In this document: positions 18,906-27,817 of the stretch, in pieces
Numbering within the stretch: position 1 is the first letter of the stretch
Layout of the letters: each line of letters opens with the position of its first letter
Assembly (NCBI GenBank): GCA_965198915.1
Contig: CBDAQC010000002.1
Span: forward strand, 1,116,001 to 1,180,000
Length of the DNA: 64,000 bases
Origin: BOG-908 sp965198915
GTDB taxonomy: Bacteria; Pseudomonadota; Alphaproteobacteria; Acetobacterales; Acetobacteraceae
Reading direction: 5' to 3'
Position numbers and translations under genes: made by a program
Notes under the pieces: generated by a model
Database searches by the model: none
What the model was told of the DNA's origin: nothing
Seen by the model: the letters and a program-made list of their open reading frames with translations, nothing else

Positions 18906-19922
18906 CTAGGCCGCGCCGTTCGGCAGCAGGCCGGTGAGTTCGAGGAAGCCGGCCGTCAGCACCAGCCAGAGCAGGGACAAAGGCAGGAACACCTTCCAGC
19001 CGAGCCGCATGAGCTGGTCGTACCGGTAGCGCGGAAAGGTGGCGCGCACCCAGAAAAAGAAGAACATGATGCAGCAGATCTTGCCGAACAGCCAGAAGAT
19101 CGGCAGTCCTGGCAGGCCGAACGGCGCTTCCCACCCGCCCAGGAACAGGATGCTGGCGATGGCGCTCATCATCAGCATGTTGGTGTATTCGCCCAGGAAG
19201 AACAGCGCGAAGGACATCGCACTGTATTCCACGAAAAATCCCGCCACGATCTCGCTCTCGCCTTCGGGCAGGTCGAACGGCGCCCGGTTGGTTTCCGCCA
19301 GCATCGAGATGAGGAAGATCACGAACATCGGGAACAGCGGGAAGCAGAACCAGAAATGGCCGGGACCCTGCGCGCGCACGATGTCGTTCAGGTTCAGGCT
19401 GCCCACGCACAACATCACGGTCACCAGCACGAACCCGATGGAGACCTCGTAGCTGACCATCTGTGCGGCCGAACGCATGGCGCCCAGGAAAGCGTATTTC
19501 GAGTTGCTGGCCCAGCCGGCGATGATGATTCCGTACACGCCCAGCGAGCTGATGGCGAAAAGATACAGGATGCCGACATTGATGTTGGACACCGCCCAGC
19601 CGTCACCCACCGGGATCACCGCCCAGGCCAGGCAGGCCAGCACGAAAGTCAGCATCGGTGCCAGCAGGAACAGCGAGCGGCTGGCGCCCGCGGGGATGAT
19701 CGTCTCCTTGGTGAACACTTTCACCGCGTCTGCGAAAGGCTGCCACAGCCCGAACGGCCCCACGCGGTTCGGGCCGCGGCGAAGCTGGAACGCTGCCAGC
19801 GCCTTGCGCTCAAAATACGTGGAATACGCCATGCAGATCAGCACCGGCACCAGAGTCGCCAGCGTCTCGGCGACCGTCAGCAGCAGGATGCCGAACATGT
19901 TCTCGTGGAAGAAGCTGTACAA
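18906..19922 (-). CDS. nuoH: NADH-quinone oxidoreductase subunit H
   Basis: 338 residues, eight membrane helices. It forms the quinone-entry channel with NuoB and NuoD. Signatures: AYSTYFERKALAAFQLRRGPNRVGPFG and AETNRAPFDLPEGESEIVAGF. The start is read as TTG 19922, four bases after the nuoG stop; the alternative is ATG 19898 (MFGILLL), eight codons in. Both keep the first membrane helix, so the start is uncertain by 8 residues. Confidence 0.95.
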   Translation of the reverse strand: MYSFFHENMFGILLLTVAETLATLVPVLICMAYSTYFERKALAAFQLRRGPNRVGPFGLWQPFADAVKVFTKETIIPAGASRSLFLLAPMLTFVLACLAWAVIPVGDGWAVSNINVGILYLFAISSLGVYGIIIAGWASNSKYAFLGAMRSAAQMVSYEVSIGFVLVTVMLCVGSLNLNDIVRAQGPGHFWFCFPLFPMFVIFLISMLAETNRAPFDLPEGESEIVAGFFVEYSAMSFALFFLGEYTNMLMMSAIASILFLGGWEAPFGLPGLPIFWLFGKICCIMFFFFWVRATFPRYRYDQLMRLGWKVFLPLSLLWLVLTAGFLELTGLLPNGAA

Positions 19923-19926
19923 GACC

Positions 19927-22008
19927 CTACTCCGCCGCCGCGGCCAAAGGTGCGGCCGCCAATGACGCAGGGGCGATGCGCGAACATTCGGCCATCGTCA
20001 AGCTGGCGCGGCTGATCGGGTTGGTCTGGTAGTAGTCGGTGACCGCCTCCACGAACGGCGCGGCATCCGGCGCGGGCGGCACGTCATTGCCGCCGGGGCC
20101 TGCCTGGTCGCCGGCGCCGAACCTTGCCAACCCCACGCGCGCGAATACCGGATTGGCGCGTTCCAGCCGCGCCCGCAGCGCGTCTATGTCGTCATAGGGC
20201 AGCGGCAGGCCCAGCACGCCGGAGAAGGCGCGCACGATGCGCCAGTCTTCCCGCGCGTCCCCCGGCGCCAGCAGCGCACGGTAGCCGCGCTGCACACGCC
20301 CCTCGGTGTTGACGTAGGTGCCGTCCTTTTCAGTATAGGCGCTGCCTGGCAGGATCACGTCCGCGCGTGCGGCGCCGCGGTCGCCGTGATGGCCCTGGTA
20401 GATCACGAACGTGCCGGCGCCGATGCGTGCGGTGTCGAACTCGTCGGCACCCAAATTCCACAGCACGTCCACGCCGCCGTCCAGCATAGCGTCAAAATCC
20501 AGCCCGCCAGGACCGGGCAGGAAGCCCAGGTCCAGCGCGCCTACCCGCGCCGCCGCCGTGTGCAGCATGTTGAAGCCGTGCCACTCCGCATCAAGCGCGC
20601 CTACGCCGGCGGCCACGCGCCAGGCCTGCGCCAGGACAGCCGCACCGTCCGGCCGGCGCAGCGCGCCCTGCCCCACGATCACCATCGGCCGCTTGGCCTG
20701 GCGCAGCACCTGGGCGAACTCGTGCGTGCCGTCATGCAACGCCGCCAGCAGGTCCGGCCCGTCACCCAGATGCGTGACCTTGTAGGTCAGCTCCGCGTCC
20801 GGCCCGATCAGGCCTACCGGCATGTGGCCGGACGTGGCCATCCAGCGCTTGCGTATGCGCGCGTTCAGGATCGGCGCCTCACGCCGCGGGTTGCTTCCCA
20901 CGATGAGTATCGCGTCCGCCGCGTCGATCCCGGCGATCGTGCTGTTAAACAAATAGAAATCGCGCCGGCTTGCGTTGATCCTGGCGCCGTCCTGACGGCA
21001 ATCCAGGTTCTGGCTGCCGAGCGCGCCCATCAGGTCCTTCAGCGCCATCATGCTTTCCGCGTCGCACAGATCGCCGGCGATGGCACCGATGCGGTGGCCC
21101 TCCACGCCGCGCAGCCGCGCCGCGATGGCGGCAAACGCGTCAGGCCAGGTCGCCTGCACCAGCCTGCCGTTCTGGCGTATCCAGGGCCGGTCCAGGCGGC
21201 GGCGCTTCAGCCCGTCCCAGGAAAACCGGCTCTTGTCGGCGATCCACTCGTCATTGATCTCGTCGTTGATGCGCGGCAGGAAACGCAGCACCTCGGGTCC
21301 CTTGGTGTCCACGCGTATCGGCGTGCCGACAGCGTCCAGCACATCCACGCTGTCCGTCTTAGACAGCTCCCACGGCCGCGCCACGAACGCGTAGGGCTTG
21401 CTGGTCAGCGCGCCCACCGGGCAGATGTCGATCAGGTTGCCGGACAGCTCGGAGCTCAGCGCGTGCTCGACATAGGTGCCCACCTCCATGTTCTCGCCGC
21501 GCGCGGTGGCGCCCAGCTCGGGCACACCGGCGATCTCGGTCGCGAAACGTATGCAGCGCGTGCATTGTATGCAGCGAGTCATCACTGTCTTGACGAGCGG
21601 GCCGAGATACTTGTCCTTCACCGCGCGCTTGTTCTCGGCGTAGCGCGAATGGTCGCCGCCATACGCGTAGGCCTGGTCCTGCAGGTCGCACTCGCCGCCC
21701 TGGTCGCAGATCGGGCAGTCCAGCGGGTGGTTGATCAGCAGGAATTCCATGACGCCGCGCCTGGCCTGGCGAACCATCGGCGTGTCCGTGCGCACCACCA
21801 TGCCTTCGGCGGCCGGATAGGCGCAGCTGGCAATCGGCTTCGGCGCTTTCTCGATCTCCACCAGGCACATGCGGCAATTGCCGGCAACCGACAGGCGCTC
21901 GTGGTAGCAGAAATGCGGAATCTCGCGGCCGGCGTGCTCGCACGCCTGCAGCACGGAGCTGCCGGCTGGGACTTCTATCTCTTCGCCGTCAATTACTAGC
22001 TTTACCAT
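19927..22008 (-). CDS. nuoG: NADH-quinone oxidoreductase subunit G
   Basis: 693 residues, the large iron-sulfur subunit of the peripheral arm. N-terminal [2Fe-2S] ligands lie in CYHERLSVAGNCRMC, the His-ligated cluster in HPLDCPICDQGGEC, and further [4Fe-4S] sites in CIQCTRC and ICPVGALT. A molybdopterin-oxidoreductase-like domain that no longer binds cofactor follows. Start ATG 22008 gives the canonical MVKLVIDGEEIEV; an upstream extension reads through repeat A3 and is rejected. It is separated from nuoF by that repeat. Confidence 0.96.
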   Translation of the reverse strand: MVKLVIDGEEIEVPAGSSVLQACEHAGREIPHFCYHERLSVAGNCRMCLVEIEKAPKPIASCAYPAAEGMVVRTDTPMVRQARRGVMEFLLINHPLDCPICDQGGECDLQDQAYAYGGDHSRYAENKRAVKDKYLGPLVKTVMTRCIQCTRCIRFATEIAGVPELGATARGENMEVGTYVEHALSSELSGNLIDICPVGALTSKPYAFVARPWELSKTDSVDVLDAVGTPIRVDTKGPEVLRFLPRINDEINDEWIADKSRFSWDGLKRRRLDRPWIRQNGRLVQATWPDAFAAIAARLRGVEGHRIGAIAGDLCDAESMMALKDLMGALGSQNLDCRQDGARINASRRDFYLFNSTIAGIDAADAILIVGSNPRREAPILNARIRKRWMATSGHMPVGLIGPDAELTYKVTHLGDGPDLLAALHDGTHEFAQVLRQAKRPMVIVGQGALRRPDGAAVLAQAWRVAAGVGALDAEWHGFNMLHTAAARVGALDLGFLPGPGGLDFDAMLDGGVDVLWNLGADEFDTARIGAGTFVIYQGHHGDRGAARADVILPGSAYTEKDGTYVNTEGRVQRGYRALLAPGDAREDWRIVRAFSGVLGLPLPYDDIDALRARLERANPVFARVGLARFGAGDQAGPGGNDVPPAPDAAPFVEAVTDYYQTNPISRASLTMAECSRIAPASLAAAPLAAAAE

Positions 22009-22025
22009 CGAAATATCCCGAGAAA

Positions 22026-22098
22026 GGCCAGGGCTCTGCCCTGGACCCATCATGCGTTAACGTGCCTCGGCACGACGGGGCCAGTCGGCCCCAAACCC
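22026..22098. repeat. GC-rich hairpin repeat cluster, copy A3, inside the nuo operon
   Basis: CCAGGGC(22028-22034)/GCCCTGG(22038-22044), a GTGCC/GGCAC pair near 22061-22073, and GGGGCC/GGCCCC around 22077-22095. It is a reduced version of the A-family module, placed between nuoF and nuoG. Confidence 0.65.
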
Positions 22099-22100
22099 GT

Positions 22101-23414
22101 TTATTCAGCCGCTAGCGGCAGGTTTACCGGCGTGACTACCCGGGGTCCGGCGCTGTAGGCAGCGATACGTTCCTCGATCACCGGGCGGAAATGCCGGATC
22201 AAGCCCTGGATCGGCCACGCGGCCGCATCGCCCAGCGCGCAGATCGTGTGGCCCTCGATCTGCCTGGTCACCTGCTCCAGCATATCGATCTCGGCCACTT
22301 CGGCACGGCCTTCCACCAGGCGGTTCATCACCCGCATCATCCACCCCGTCCCCTCACGGCACGGCGTGCACTGGCCGCAGCTCTCGTGCTTGTAGAACTT
22401 GGCCAGCCGGGCCACCGCCCTGATCACGTCGGTGGATTTGTCCATCACGATCACGCCCGCCGTGCCCAGGCCGGACTTCACGTCACGCAGGCTGTCGAAA
22501 TCCATCAGGATCGTGTCGCACGTCTCCTTCGGCATCAGCGGCACGCTCGATCCGCCCGGTATCACAGCGAGCAGATTGTCCCAGCCGCCGCGGACGCCAC
22601 CGGCGTATTTGTCGATCAGCTCGCGCAGCGGGATGCCAAGCTCCTCCTCGACGTTGCACGGCTTGTTCACGTGACCGGAGATGCAGAAGATCTTCGTCCC
22701 GGCGTTCTTCGGGCGGCCTAGTGCGGAGAACCACGCCGCCCCGCGCCGCAGGATCGTCGGCGCCACGGCAATCGTCTCCACGTTGTTGACCGTGGTGGGG
22801 CAGCCATACAGGCCGACGGCGGCGGGAAATGGCGGCTTCAGCCGCGGCATGCCCTTCTTGCCCTCCAGCGACTCCAGGAGAGCCGTCTCTTCGCCGCAAA
22901 TGTAGGCGCCGGCGCCGCGATGCAGGAACAGCTCGAAATCCCAGCCGGAGCCACAGGCATTGGTGCCGATCAGCCCCGCCTCGTACGCCTCGTCGATTGC
23001 CGCCTGCAGGTTCAGCGCTTCGTTGTAGTATTCGCCGCGTATGTAGATGTAGCAGGCATGCGCGCCCATTGCGAAAGAGGCGATCAGCGCGCCCTCGATC
23101 AGCTTGTGCGGATCGTGGCGCATGATGTCGCGGTCCTTGCACGTGCCAGGCTCGCTCTCGTCCGCGTTGATCACCAGATAGGCCGGCCGTCCGTCGGAGA
23201 CCTTCGGCATGAACGACCATTTCATGCCGGTGGGGAAGCCCGCGCCGCCACGCCCGCGCAGGCCGGACGCCTTCATCTCGTCGGTGATCGCCTCGCGGCC
23301 GCGCAGCAATATTTCCGCGGTGTTGTCCCAGTCGCCACGCGCGCGGGCGCCGGCCAGCCGCCAGTCATGCTGGCCATACAGATTTGTGAAAATGCGATCG
23401 CGGTCGTGCAGCAC
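22101..23414 (-). CDS. nuoF: NADH-quinone oxidoreductase subunit F
   Basis: 437 residues, the NADH-oxidising, FMN-binding subunit. The nucleotide/FMN motif GLRGRGGAGFPTGMKW and GAGAYICGEETALLESLEG are present. [4Fe-4S] N3 ligands lie in SCGQCTPCREG with the fourth Cys in HTICALGD. The start is GTG 23414, three bases after the nuoE stop. Length is typical. Confidence 0.96.
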   Translation of the reverse strand: MLHDRDRIFTNLYGQHDWRLAGARARGDWDNTAEILLRGREAITDEMKASGLRGRGGAGFPTGMKWSFMPKVSDGRPAYLVINADESEPGTCKDRDIMRHDPHKLIEGALIASFAMGAHACYIYIRGEYYNEALNLQAAIDEAYEAGLIGTNACGSGWDFELFLHRGAGAYICGEETALLESLEGKKGMPRLKPPFPAAVGLYGCPTTVNNVETIAVAPTILRRGAAWFSALGRPKNAGTKIFCISGHVNKPCNVEEELGIPLRELIDKYAGGVRGGWDNLLAVIPGGSSVPLMPKETCDTILMDFDSLRDVKSGLGTAGVIVMDKSTDVIRAVARLAKFYKHESCGQCTPCREGTGWMMRVMNRLVEGRAEVAEIDMLEQVTRQIEGHTICALGDAAAWPIQGLIRHFRPVIEERIAAYSAGPRVVTPVNLPLAAE

Positions 23415-23417
23415 GGG

Positions 23418-24092
23418 CTACTCCGTAACCTCAAGCAGGGTATTGGGGCCGCCCTCGGGTGCCGAGGTGATGCGGCCGATCATCGAGCCGGGACGCGGCG
23501 GCGGCTCGCCTCGTTTGAGGCTTTCCAGCAGCTTCTCGGTCAGCGGGCCGTCCATGTCCTCGTAGAAATCGTTGCCGATCTGCAGGATCGGCGCGTTCAC
23601 GCAGCCGCCCAGGCATTCCACCTCGCTCATGGTGAACAGCCCGTCCTCGCTGGTCTCGTGCCAGCCCTTGATGCCCGTCACGCGGCGGCAGGCGGCCACC
23701 ACATCGTCAGACCCGCGCAGCCAGCATGGCGTGGTCGTGCATAGCTGCAGGTGGTAGCGGCCGACAGGTGTCGTGTTGAACATCAGGTAGAAGGTCGCGA
23801 CCTCATAGACGCGTATCGGTGGCATGCGCAGGCGCGCGGCCACCACGTCCATTGCCACGCGCGGCACCCAGGCGCTGCCCGTCTCGCGCCGCATCTGGTC
23901 CTGCACCACGTATAGCAGCGGCAGGACGCCGCTCGCCTGCTTGCCTTCCGGATACTTGGCCAGGATGCGGCCGATCTCCGCCTCGCTGTCGGCGTCGAAG
24001 CGGAATTCCGCGGGATCAACGCGGTTATGCGCGGCGGTCGAACCGTCACCTATGTTCTCGGCCGAGGAGGCGCCGGGATGAGACACCGACAT
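23418..24092 (-). CDS. nuoE: NADH-quinone oxidoreductase subunit E
   Basis: 224 residues, thioredoxin-fold [2Fe-2S] subunit (cluster N1a) next to NuoF. Ligand cysteines lie in LCTTTPCWLRG and ECLGGCVNAP. The first ~25 residues are a low-complexity polar extension. The start ATG shares a base with the nuoD stop (TGATG at 24092), indicating coupling. Confidence 0.95.
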   Translation of the reverse strand: MSVSHPGASSAENIGDGSTAAHNRVDPAEFRFDADSEAEIGRILAKYPEGKQASGVLPLLYVVQDQMRRETGSAWVPRVAMDVVAARLRMPPIRVYEVATFYLMFNTTPVGRYHLQLCTTTPCWLRGSDDVVAACRRVTGIKGWHETSEDGLFTMSEVECLGGCVNAPILQIGNDFYEDMDGPLTEKLLESLKRGEPPPRPGSMIGRITSAPEGGPNTLLEVTE

Positions 24093-25345
24093 CAGCGGTC
24101 AACCTCGCCGAACACCAGGTCGATCGACCCGATCACCGCCACGGCATCGGCCAGCATGTGTCCCTTACTCATCACTTCCATCGCCTGCAGATGCGAGAAA
24201 CCCGTGGGACGTATCTTGCAGCGATACGGCTTGTTGGTGCCGTCCGCGACCAGATACACGCCGAACTCGCCCTTCGGGCTCTCGACCGCCGTGTAGGTGG
24301 CGCCGGCCGGCACGTGGAAGCCCTCGGTGAACAGCTTGAAGTGATGTATCAGCGCCTCCATCGAGCGCTTCATCTCCTCGCGCCGCGGTGCGGTGAACTT
24401 CCTGTCCTGGATCTTGACAGGTCCCGGCTGCATCTTCTCGATACACTGGCGTATGATCTTCACGCTCTCGCGCATCTCGATCATGCGGACCAGATAGCGA
24501 TCGTAGCAGTCACCATTACGCCCGATCGGCACGTCGAACTGCACCTGGTCGTACATCGCGTAAGACTGCGCCTTGCGCAGATCCCACGGCACGCCGCTGG
24601 CGCGCAGGTTGGGGCCGGTGAAGCCCCAGGCCAGCGCCTGCTCGGCGGACATCACGCCGATATCCACCGTGCGCTGCTTCCAGATGCGGTTGTCCGTGAG
24701 CAGGTTCCACAGGTCGTCGATGAACTTGGGATAAGTCTCCGACCACGCCCAGATCTTGTCCAACAGGCCCGCCGGCAGGTCGCGATTTACGCCGCCCGGC
24801 CGGTAGTAGTTCGCGTGCAGCCGGGCGCCCGAGACCTGCTCGTAGAACTCCATCAGCTTCTCGCGCTCCTCGTAGCCCCAGAGCGGCGGCGTCAGCGCGC
24901 CCACATCCATGGCGAAGGAGGTGAGGTTGAGGAGGTGGTTCAGGATGCGCGTGATCTCATCGAACATCGTGCGTATCCACAGCGCGCGCTCCGGCGCCTG
25001 TATGGACAGCAGCTTCTCCGTCGCCAGCACGAAGGCATGTTCCATGCACATCGGCGAGACGTAATCCAGCCTGTCGAAATACGGCACGTTCTGCACATAA
25101 GTGCGGCTCTCGATCAGCTTTTCCGTGCCACGGTGCAGCAGGCCCACATGCGGATCGGCACGATCGACCACCTCGCCGTCCATCTCCAGCACCAGGCGCA
25201 GCACGCCGTGCGCCGCCGGATGCTGCGGGCCGAAATTGATCGCGTGGCTGTCGATCTGCACCGTCTTCGCCTTCGATGCCACCGCCTGGTCGGCGGGGAT
25301 CGGCGTGCTGTGGTGCTGTTCGATGTCTTCGAGAATGCTGCTCAT
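24092..25345 (-). CDS. nuoD: NADH-quinone oxidoreductase subunit D
   Basis: 417 residues, the 49-kDa-type subunit related to the [NiFe]-hydrogenase large subunit; it forms the quinone site. The motif INFGPQHPAAHGVLRL and the conserved HVGLLHRGTEKLIE are present. Start ATG 25345 overlaps the nuoC stop by 4 bases. The extended N-terminus (about 30 residues) is ordinary for alphaproteobacteria. Confidence 0.96.
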   Translation of the reverse strand: MSSILEDIEQHHSTPIPADQAVASKAKTVQIDSHAINFGPQHPAAHGVLRLVLEMDGEVVDRADPHVGLLHRGTEKLIESRTYVQNVPYFDRLDYVSPMCMEHAFVLATEKLLSIQAPERALWIRTMFDEITRILNHLLNLTSFAMDVGALTPPLWGYEEREKLMEFYEQVSGARLHANYYRPGGVNRDLPAGLLDKIWAWSETYPKFIDDLWNLLTDNRIWKQRTVDIGVMSAEQALAWGFTGPNLRASGVPWDLRKAQSYAMYDQVQFDVPIGRNGDCYDRYLVRMIEMRESVKIIRQCIEKMQPGPVKIQDRKFTAPRREEMKRSMEALIHHFKLFTEGFHVPAGATYTAVESPKGEFGVYLVADGTNKPYRCKIRPTGFSHLQAMEVMSKGHMLADAVAVIGSIDLVFGEVDR

Positions 25346-26010
25346 GACTTTGTCACCTCGCCAGGCGGCATACCGTTCGCCAAAGCCTGCCGTGTCACAT
25401 GGGCCTTCTCGTCACCAGGCAAGGTCGTCATGCCCTCCCACGGCGAGAGAAAACGGAAGTCACGGAAATCCTGGGTGAGCTTCACCGGCTCGTAGACCAC
25501 TTCCTTGCGGTCCTCGTCGAAATGGACTTCCACGTAGCCGGTCATCGGGAAATCCTTGCGCAGCGGATGCCCCTCGAACCCGTAATCGGTGAGTATCCGC
25601 CTGTGATCTGCCAGGCCCGCGAACAGCACGCCGTACAAGTCCCAGCACTCGCGCTCCCACCAAGTGGCGCATGGCCAGATGTTGGAGACGGACGGCACCG
25701 GCGTCGTCTCGTCCGTCGTCACGATCACCCGTATGCGGTGGTTCAGCGACACGCTCAGCAGGTTGTAGACGACGTCGAAGCGCTCTGGCCGCTGCGGGAA
25801 ATCCACGCCGCACAGATCGACCAGCTGCTCGCACAAGAAACGCGGGTCGTCGCGCAGCAGCGTCATCACGCCCAGCAATTCGTCGCGCGCCACATGCGCC
25901 ACCAGCTCGCCGCCCTCCAGCCCGGCACGCGCCACGCCGGCCACGCTTGTGGCAATCGACATCGCGAGCGCGGAGGTGCTGACGGCCGCAGGAACGATCG
26001 CTTCAGCCAC
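25342..26010 (-). CDS. nuoC: NADH-quinone oxidoreductase subunit C
   Basis: 222 residues, the 30-kDa-type subunit. The signature WERECWDLYGVLFAGLADHRRILTDYGFEGHPLRKDFP is interrupted only by usual variation. Start is GTG 26010, overlapping the end of nuoB by 8 bases. It is a separate gene, not fused to nuoD as in enterobacteria. Confidence 0.95.
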   Translation of the reverse strand: MAEAIVPAAVSTSALAMSIATSVAGVARAGLEGGELVAHVARDELLGVMTLLRDDPRFLCEQLVDLCGVDFPQRPERFDVVYNLLSVSLNHRIRVIVTTDETTPVPSVSNIWPCATWWERECWDLYGVLFAGLADHRRILTDYGFEGHPLRKDFPMTGYVEVHFDEDRKEVVYEPVKLTQDFRDFRFLSPWEGMTTLPGDEKAHVTRQALANGMPPGEVTKS

Positions 26011-26578
26011 GCAGTATGGTCCCCGTCCGGCGTATCTTCTTCTGCAACTGCATTATGCCGTACACCAGCGCCTCAGCGGTCGGCGGGCAGCCCGGCACGT
26101 ATACGTCGACCGGAACGATCCTGTCGCAGCCACGCACGACCGAATACGAGTAGTGGTAATAGCCGCCGCCATTGGCGCAGCTACCCATGCTGATCACCCA
26201 GCGCGGCTCAGGCATCTGATCATAGACGCGGCGCAGGGCGGGAGCCATCTTGTTGGTCAGCGTTCCGGCCACGATCATCACGTCGCTCTGCCGGGGCGAG
26301 CCGCGCGGAAATATGCCGAAACGGTCCAGGTCGTAGCGCGGCATGTAGGCGTGGATCATCTCCACAGCGCAGCACGCCAGGCCGAAGGTCATCGGCCACA
26401 GGCTGCCGGTGCGTCCCCAGTTGATCAGCTTGTCCAGATTGGCGACCACGAACCCCTTGTCGGTGATCTCGCCGGTGATGCCGCGCACCACGGCGTCCTG
26501 CGCCTCCCCCGGGGGCAGAGCGTCCCGGTTCCAGGCGATCTGCTCGCCGGTGGCCAGGTCGGTTGCGGTCACACTCAT
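26003..26578 (-). CDS. nuoB: NADH-quinone oxidoreductase subunit B
   Basis: 191 residues, carrying cluster N2, which reduces quinone. The tandem cysteines are in FGLACCAVEM; the other two ligands are in SMGSCANGGG and YVPGCPP. Start ATG 26578, five bases after the nuoA stop. Confidence 0.96.
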   Translation of the reverse strand: MSVTATDLATGEQIAWNRDALPPGEAQDAVVRGITGEITDKGFVVANLDKLINWGRTGSLWPMTFGLACCAVEMIHAYMPRYDLDRFGIFPRGSPRQSDVMIVAGTLTNKMAPALRRVYDQMPEPRWVISMGSCANGGGYYHYSYSVVRGCDRIVPVDVYVPGCPPTAEALVYGIMQLQKKIRRTGTILRG

Positions 26579-26583
26579 TCAGG

Positions 26584-26949
26584 CTACTCCCACTCCAGCG
26601 CGCCCCGGCGCCACTCGTAGATAAAGCCCACGGTCAGAACGGCAAGGAAGCCGATCATCGACCAGAACCCCAGCATCCCGATATGCGCAAGGCTGACGGC
26701 CCACGGAAACAGGAACGCCACTTCCAGGTCGAAGATGATGAACAGGATTGCCACCAGGTAAAAACGCACGTCGAAGCGCCGGCGTGCATCGTCGAACGGC
26801 TCGAAGCCGCATTCGTAGGCGGACAGTTTCTCCGCGTAAGGCTTCTGCTTGGCTGACAGCAGCGAGCCGCCGCTCATGGCAGACGCGATGCCCACGGCGA
26901 TGCCGAGGAACACGAGAATGGGAAAGTAATTGGCGAGGATAGGCTGCAT
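26584..26949 (-). CDS. nuoA: NADH-quinone oxidoreductase subunit A
   Basis: 121 residues, three membrane helices. The signature YECGFEPFDDARRRFDVRFYLVAILFIIFDLE is complete. Start ATG 26949 (MQPILANYFP) is the family start; a 15-residue upstream extension lacks conservation. First gene of the 14-gene nuo operon; the promoter should lie in the ~150 bp between here and tRNA-Asp. Confidence 0.96.
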   Translation of the reverse strand: MQPILANYFPILVFLGIAVGIASAMSGGSLLSAKQKPYAEKLSAYECGFEPFDDARRRFDVRFYLVAILFIIFDLEVAFLFPWAVSLAHIGMLGFWSMIGFLAVLTVGFIYEWRRGALEWE

Positions 26950-27096
26950 GGCATTCCCAACAGCGAAAAACGGCGTCCTGCAAAGGCATCGCACCGCAAC
27001 ATATGCACATTAGACCTGTGGGCCCGGCAAGCCAAGCGCGGGAGACGTCCAGCTTCGCATGTGGGCGGAAGCTACCAAGCCGCCATCAAGGCTGAC

Positions 27097-27173
<77 letters not shown>

Positions 27174-27238
27174 TTTTCTTCAGGTCCGCTTTATTCCAAG
27201 CAGGCGCCGCTTCTACGGTCGGCGCCTTGCCACGTCAA

Positions 27239-27313
27239 TGGTGGGCGGTGACGGGATCGAACCGCCGGCCAACTCGGTGTAAACGAGCCGCTCTACCTCT
27301 GAGCTAACCGCCC
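27239..27313 (-). tRNA. tRNA-Val (TAC)
   Basis: Cloverleaf on the minus strand from 27313. The acceptor is GGGCGGT/ACCGCCC, the anticodon loop TTTACAC gives TAC, the T-arm is CGGTTCGATCCCG, the discriminator is A and CCA is encoded. 75 nt. Confidence 0.97.
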
Positions 27314-27348
27314 CTCCCGGCTCCTGCTAAGCTACTGGAAGCCGCAGA

Positions 27349-27693
27349 TCAAACCGCCGTATCGGCCACGAGCTCGCGCAGCACCTTGCCGGGCCGGAAA
27401 CGGACCGACTTGCTCTCAGGGATGTCGATCTCAGCGCCGGAGCGAGGGTCGCGTCCCTTGCCGGCCTTGCGCTCGCTGACCTGGAACACGCCGAAGCCAG
27501 CCAAGCGCACTTCCTTACCCTCCTTCAGCGCGCTGCTGGCACAATCCAGCACCGCTAGCACGGCGGCAACCGCCTGCGCTTTGGGCAGCCCGGTCTTTTC
27601 CGCCACCTGCGTGACGAGTTCCTGCCGGTTGAAAACCTTCGCCCCTTTTGGGCCCGACGATTCGCTATCGGTGCTGGTGTGCGAATCACTCAT
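27349..27693 (-). CDS. hupB: HU-family DNA-binding protein
   Basis: 114 residues. The HU/IHF fold starts near residue 24 (FNRQELVTQVAEKTGLPKAQA). It contains LAGFGVFQV and the DNA-clasping arm RDPRSGAEIDIPESKSVRFRPGK. An additional ~20-residue Ser/Asp/Glu-rich N-terminal tail (MSDSHTSTDSESSGPKG) precedes the fold; this acidic tail is not part of standard 90-residue HU. Start ATG 27693 has AGGA upstream. It lies downstream of lon, a common arrangement, behind a hairpin and its own candidate promoter. Confidence 0.92.
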   Translation of the reverse strand: MSDSHTSTDSESSGPKGAKVFNRQELVTQVAEKTGLPKAQAVAAVLAVLDCASSALKEGKEVRLAGFGVFQVSERKAGKGRDPRSGAEIDIPESKSVRFRPGKVLRELVADTAV

Positions 27694-27737
27694 TGTTTGA
27701 CATCCTTTTCTCGGGCGAAATCTGCCCGTCGCGGCGA

Positions 27738-27766
27738 ACCTAAGGGCGAGCTCGCGCAAAGGTCAA
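27738..27766 (-). promoter_or_regulatory. Candidate sigma-70-type promoter for the HU gene
   Basis: On the minus strand, a -35 box TTGACC (27761-27766) is followed after exactly 17 bases by TTAGGT (27738-27743). The -35 is near-consensus; the -10 is weak. The start codon is 45 bases downstream. Confidence 0.35.
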
Positions 27767-27772
27767 GGAAAG

Positions 27773-27806
27773 CCCGGAAATCCGCCATTTTCTGCGGCTT
27801 TCCGGG
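27773..27806 (-). terminator. Hairpin at the lon 3' end
   Basis: CCCGGAAA(27773-27780) pairs with TTTCCGGG(27799-27806), with a further CCGC/GCGG pair inside. It lies 12 bases beyond the lon stop on the minus strand. The following run is CTTTCCTTG, so termination may be partial. Confidence 0.5.
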
Positions 27807-27817
27807 CCTGGGTGGAC

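Noticed and set aside
20386..21999. A 537-codon open frame antisense to nuoG
   Set aside because: Same reason: a GC-driven antisense frame over a certain gene.
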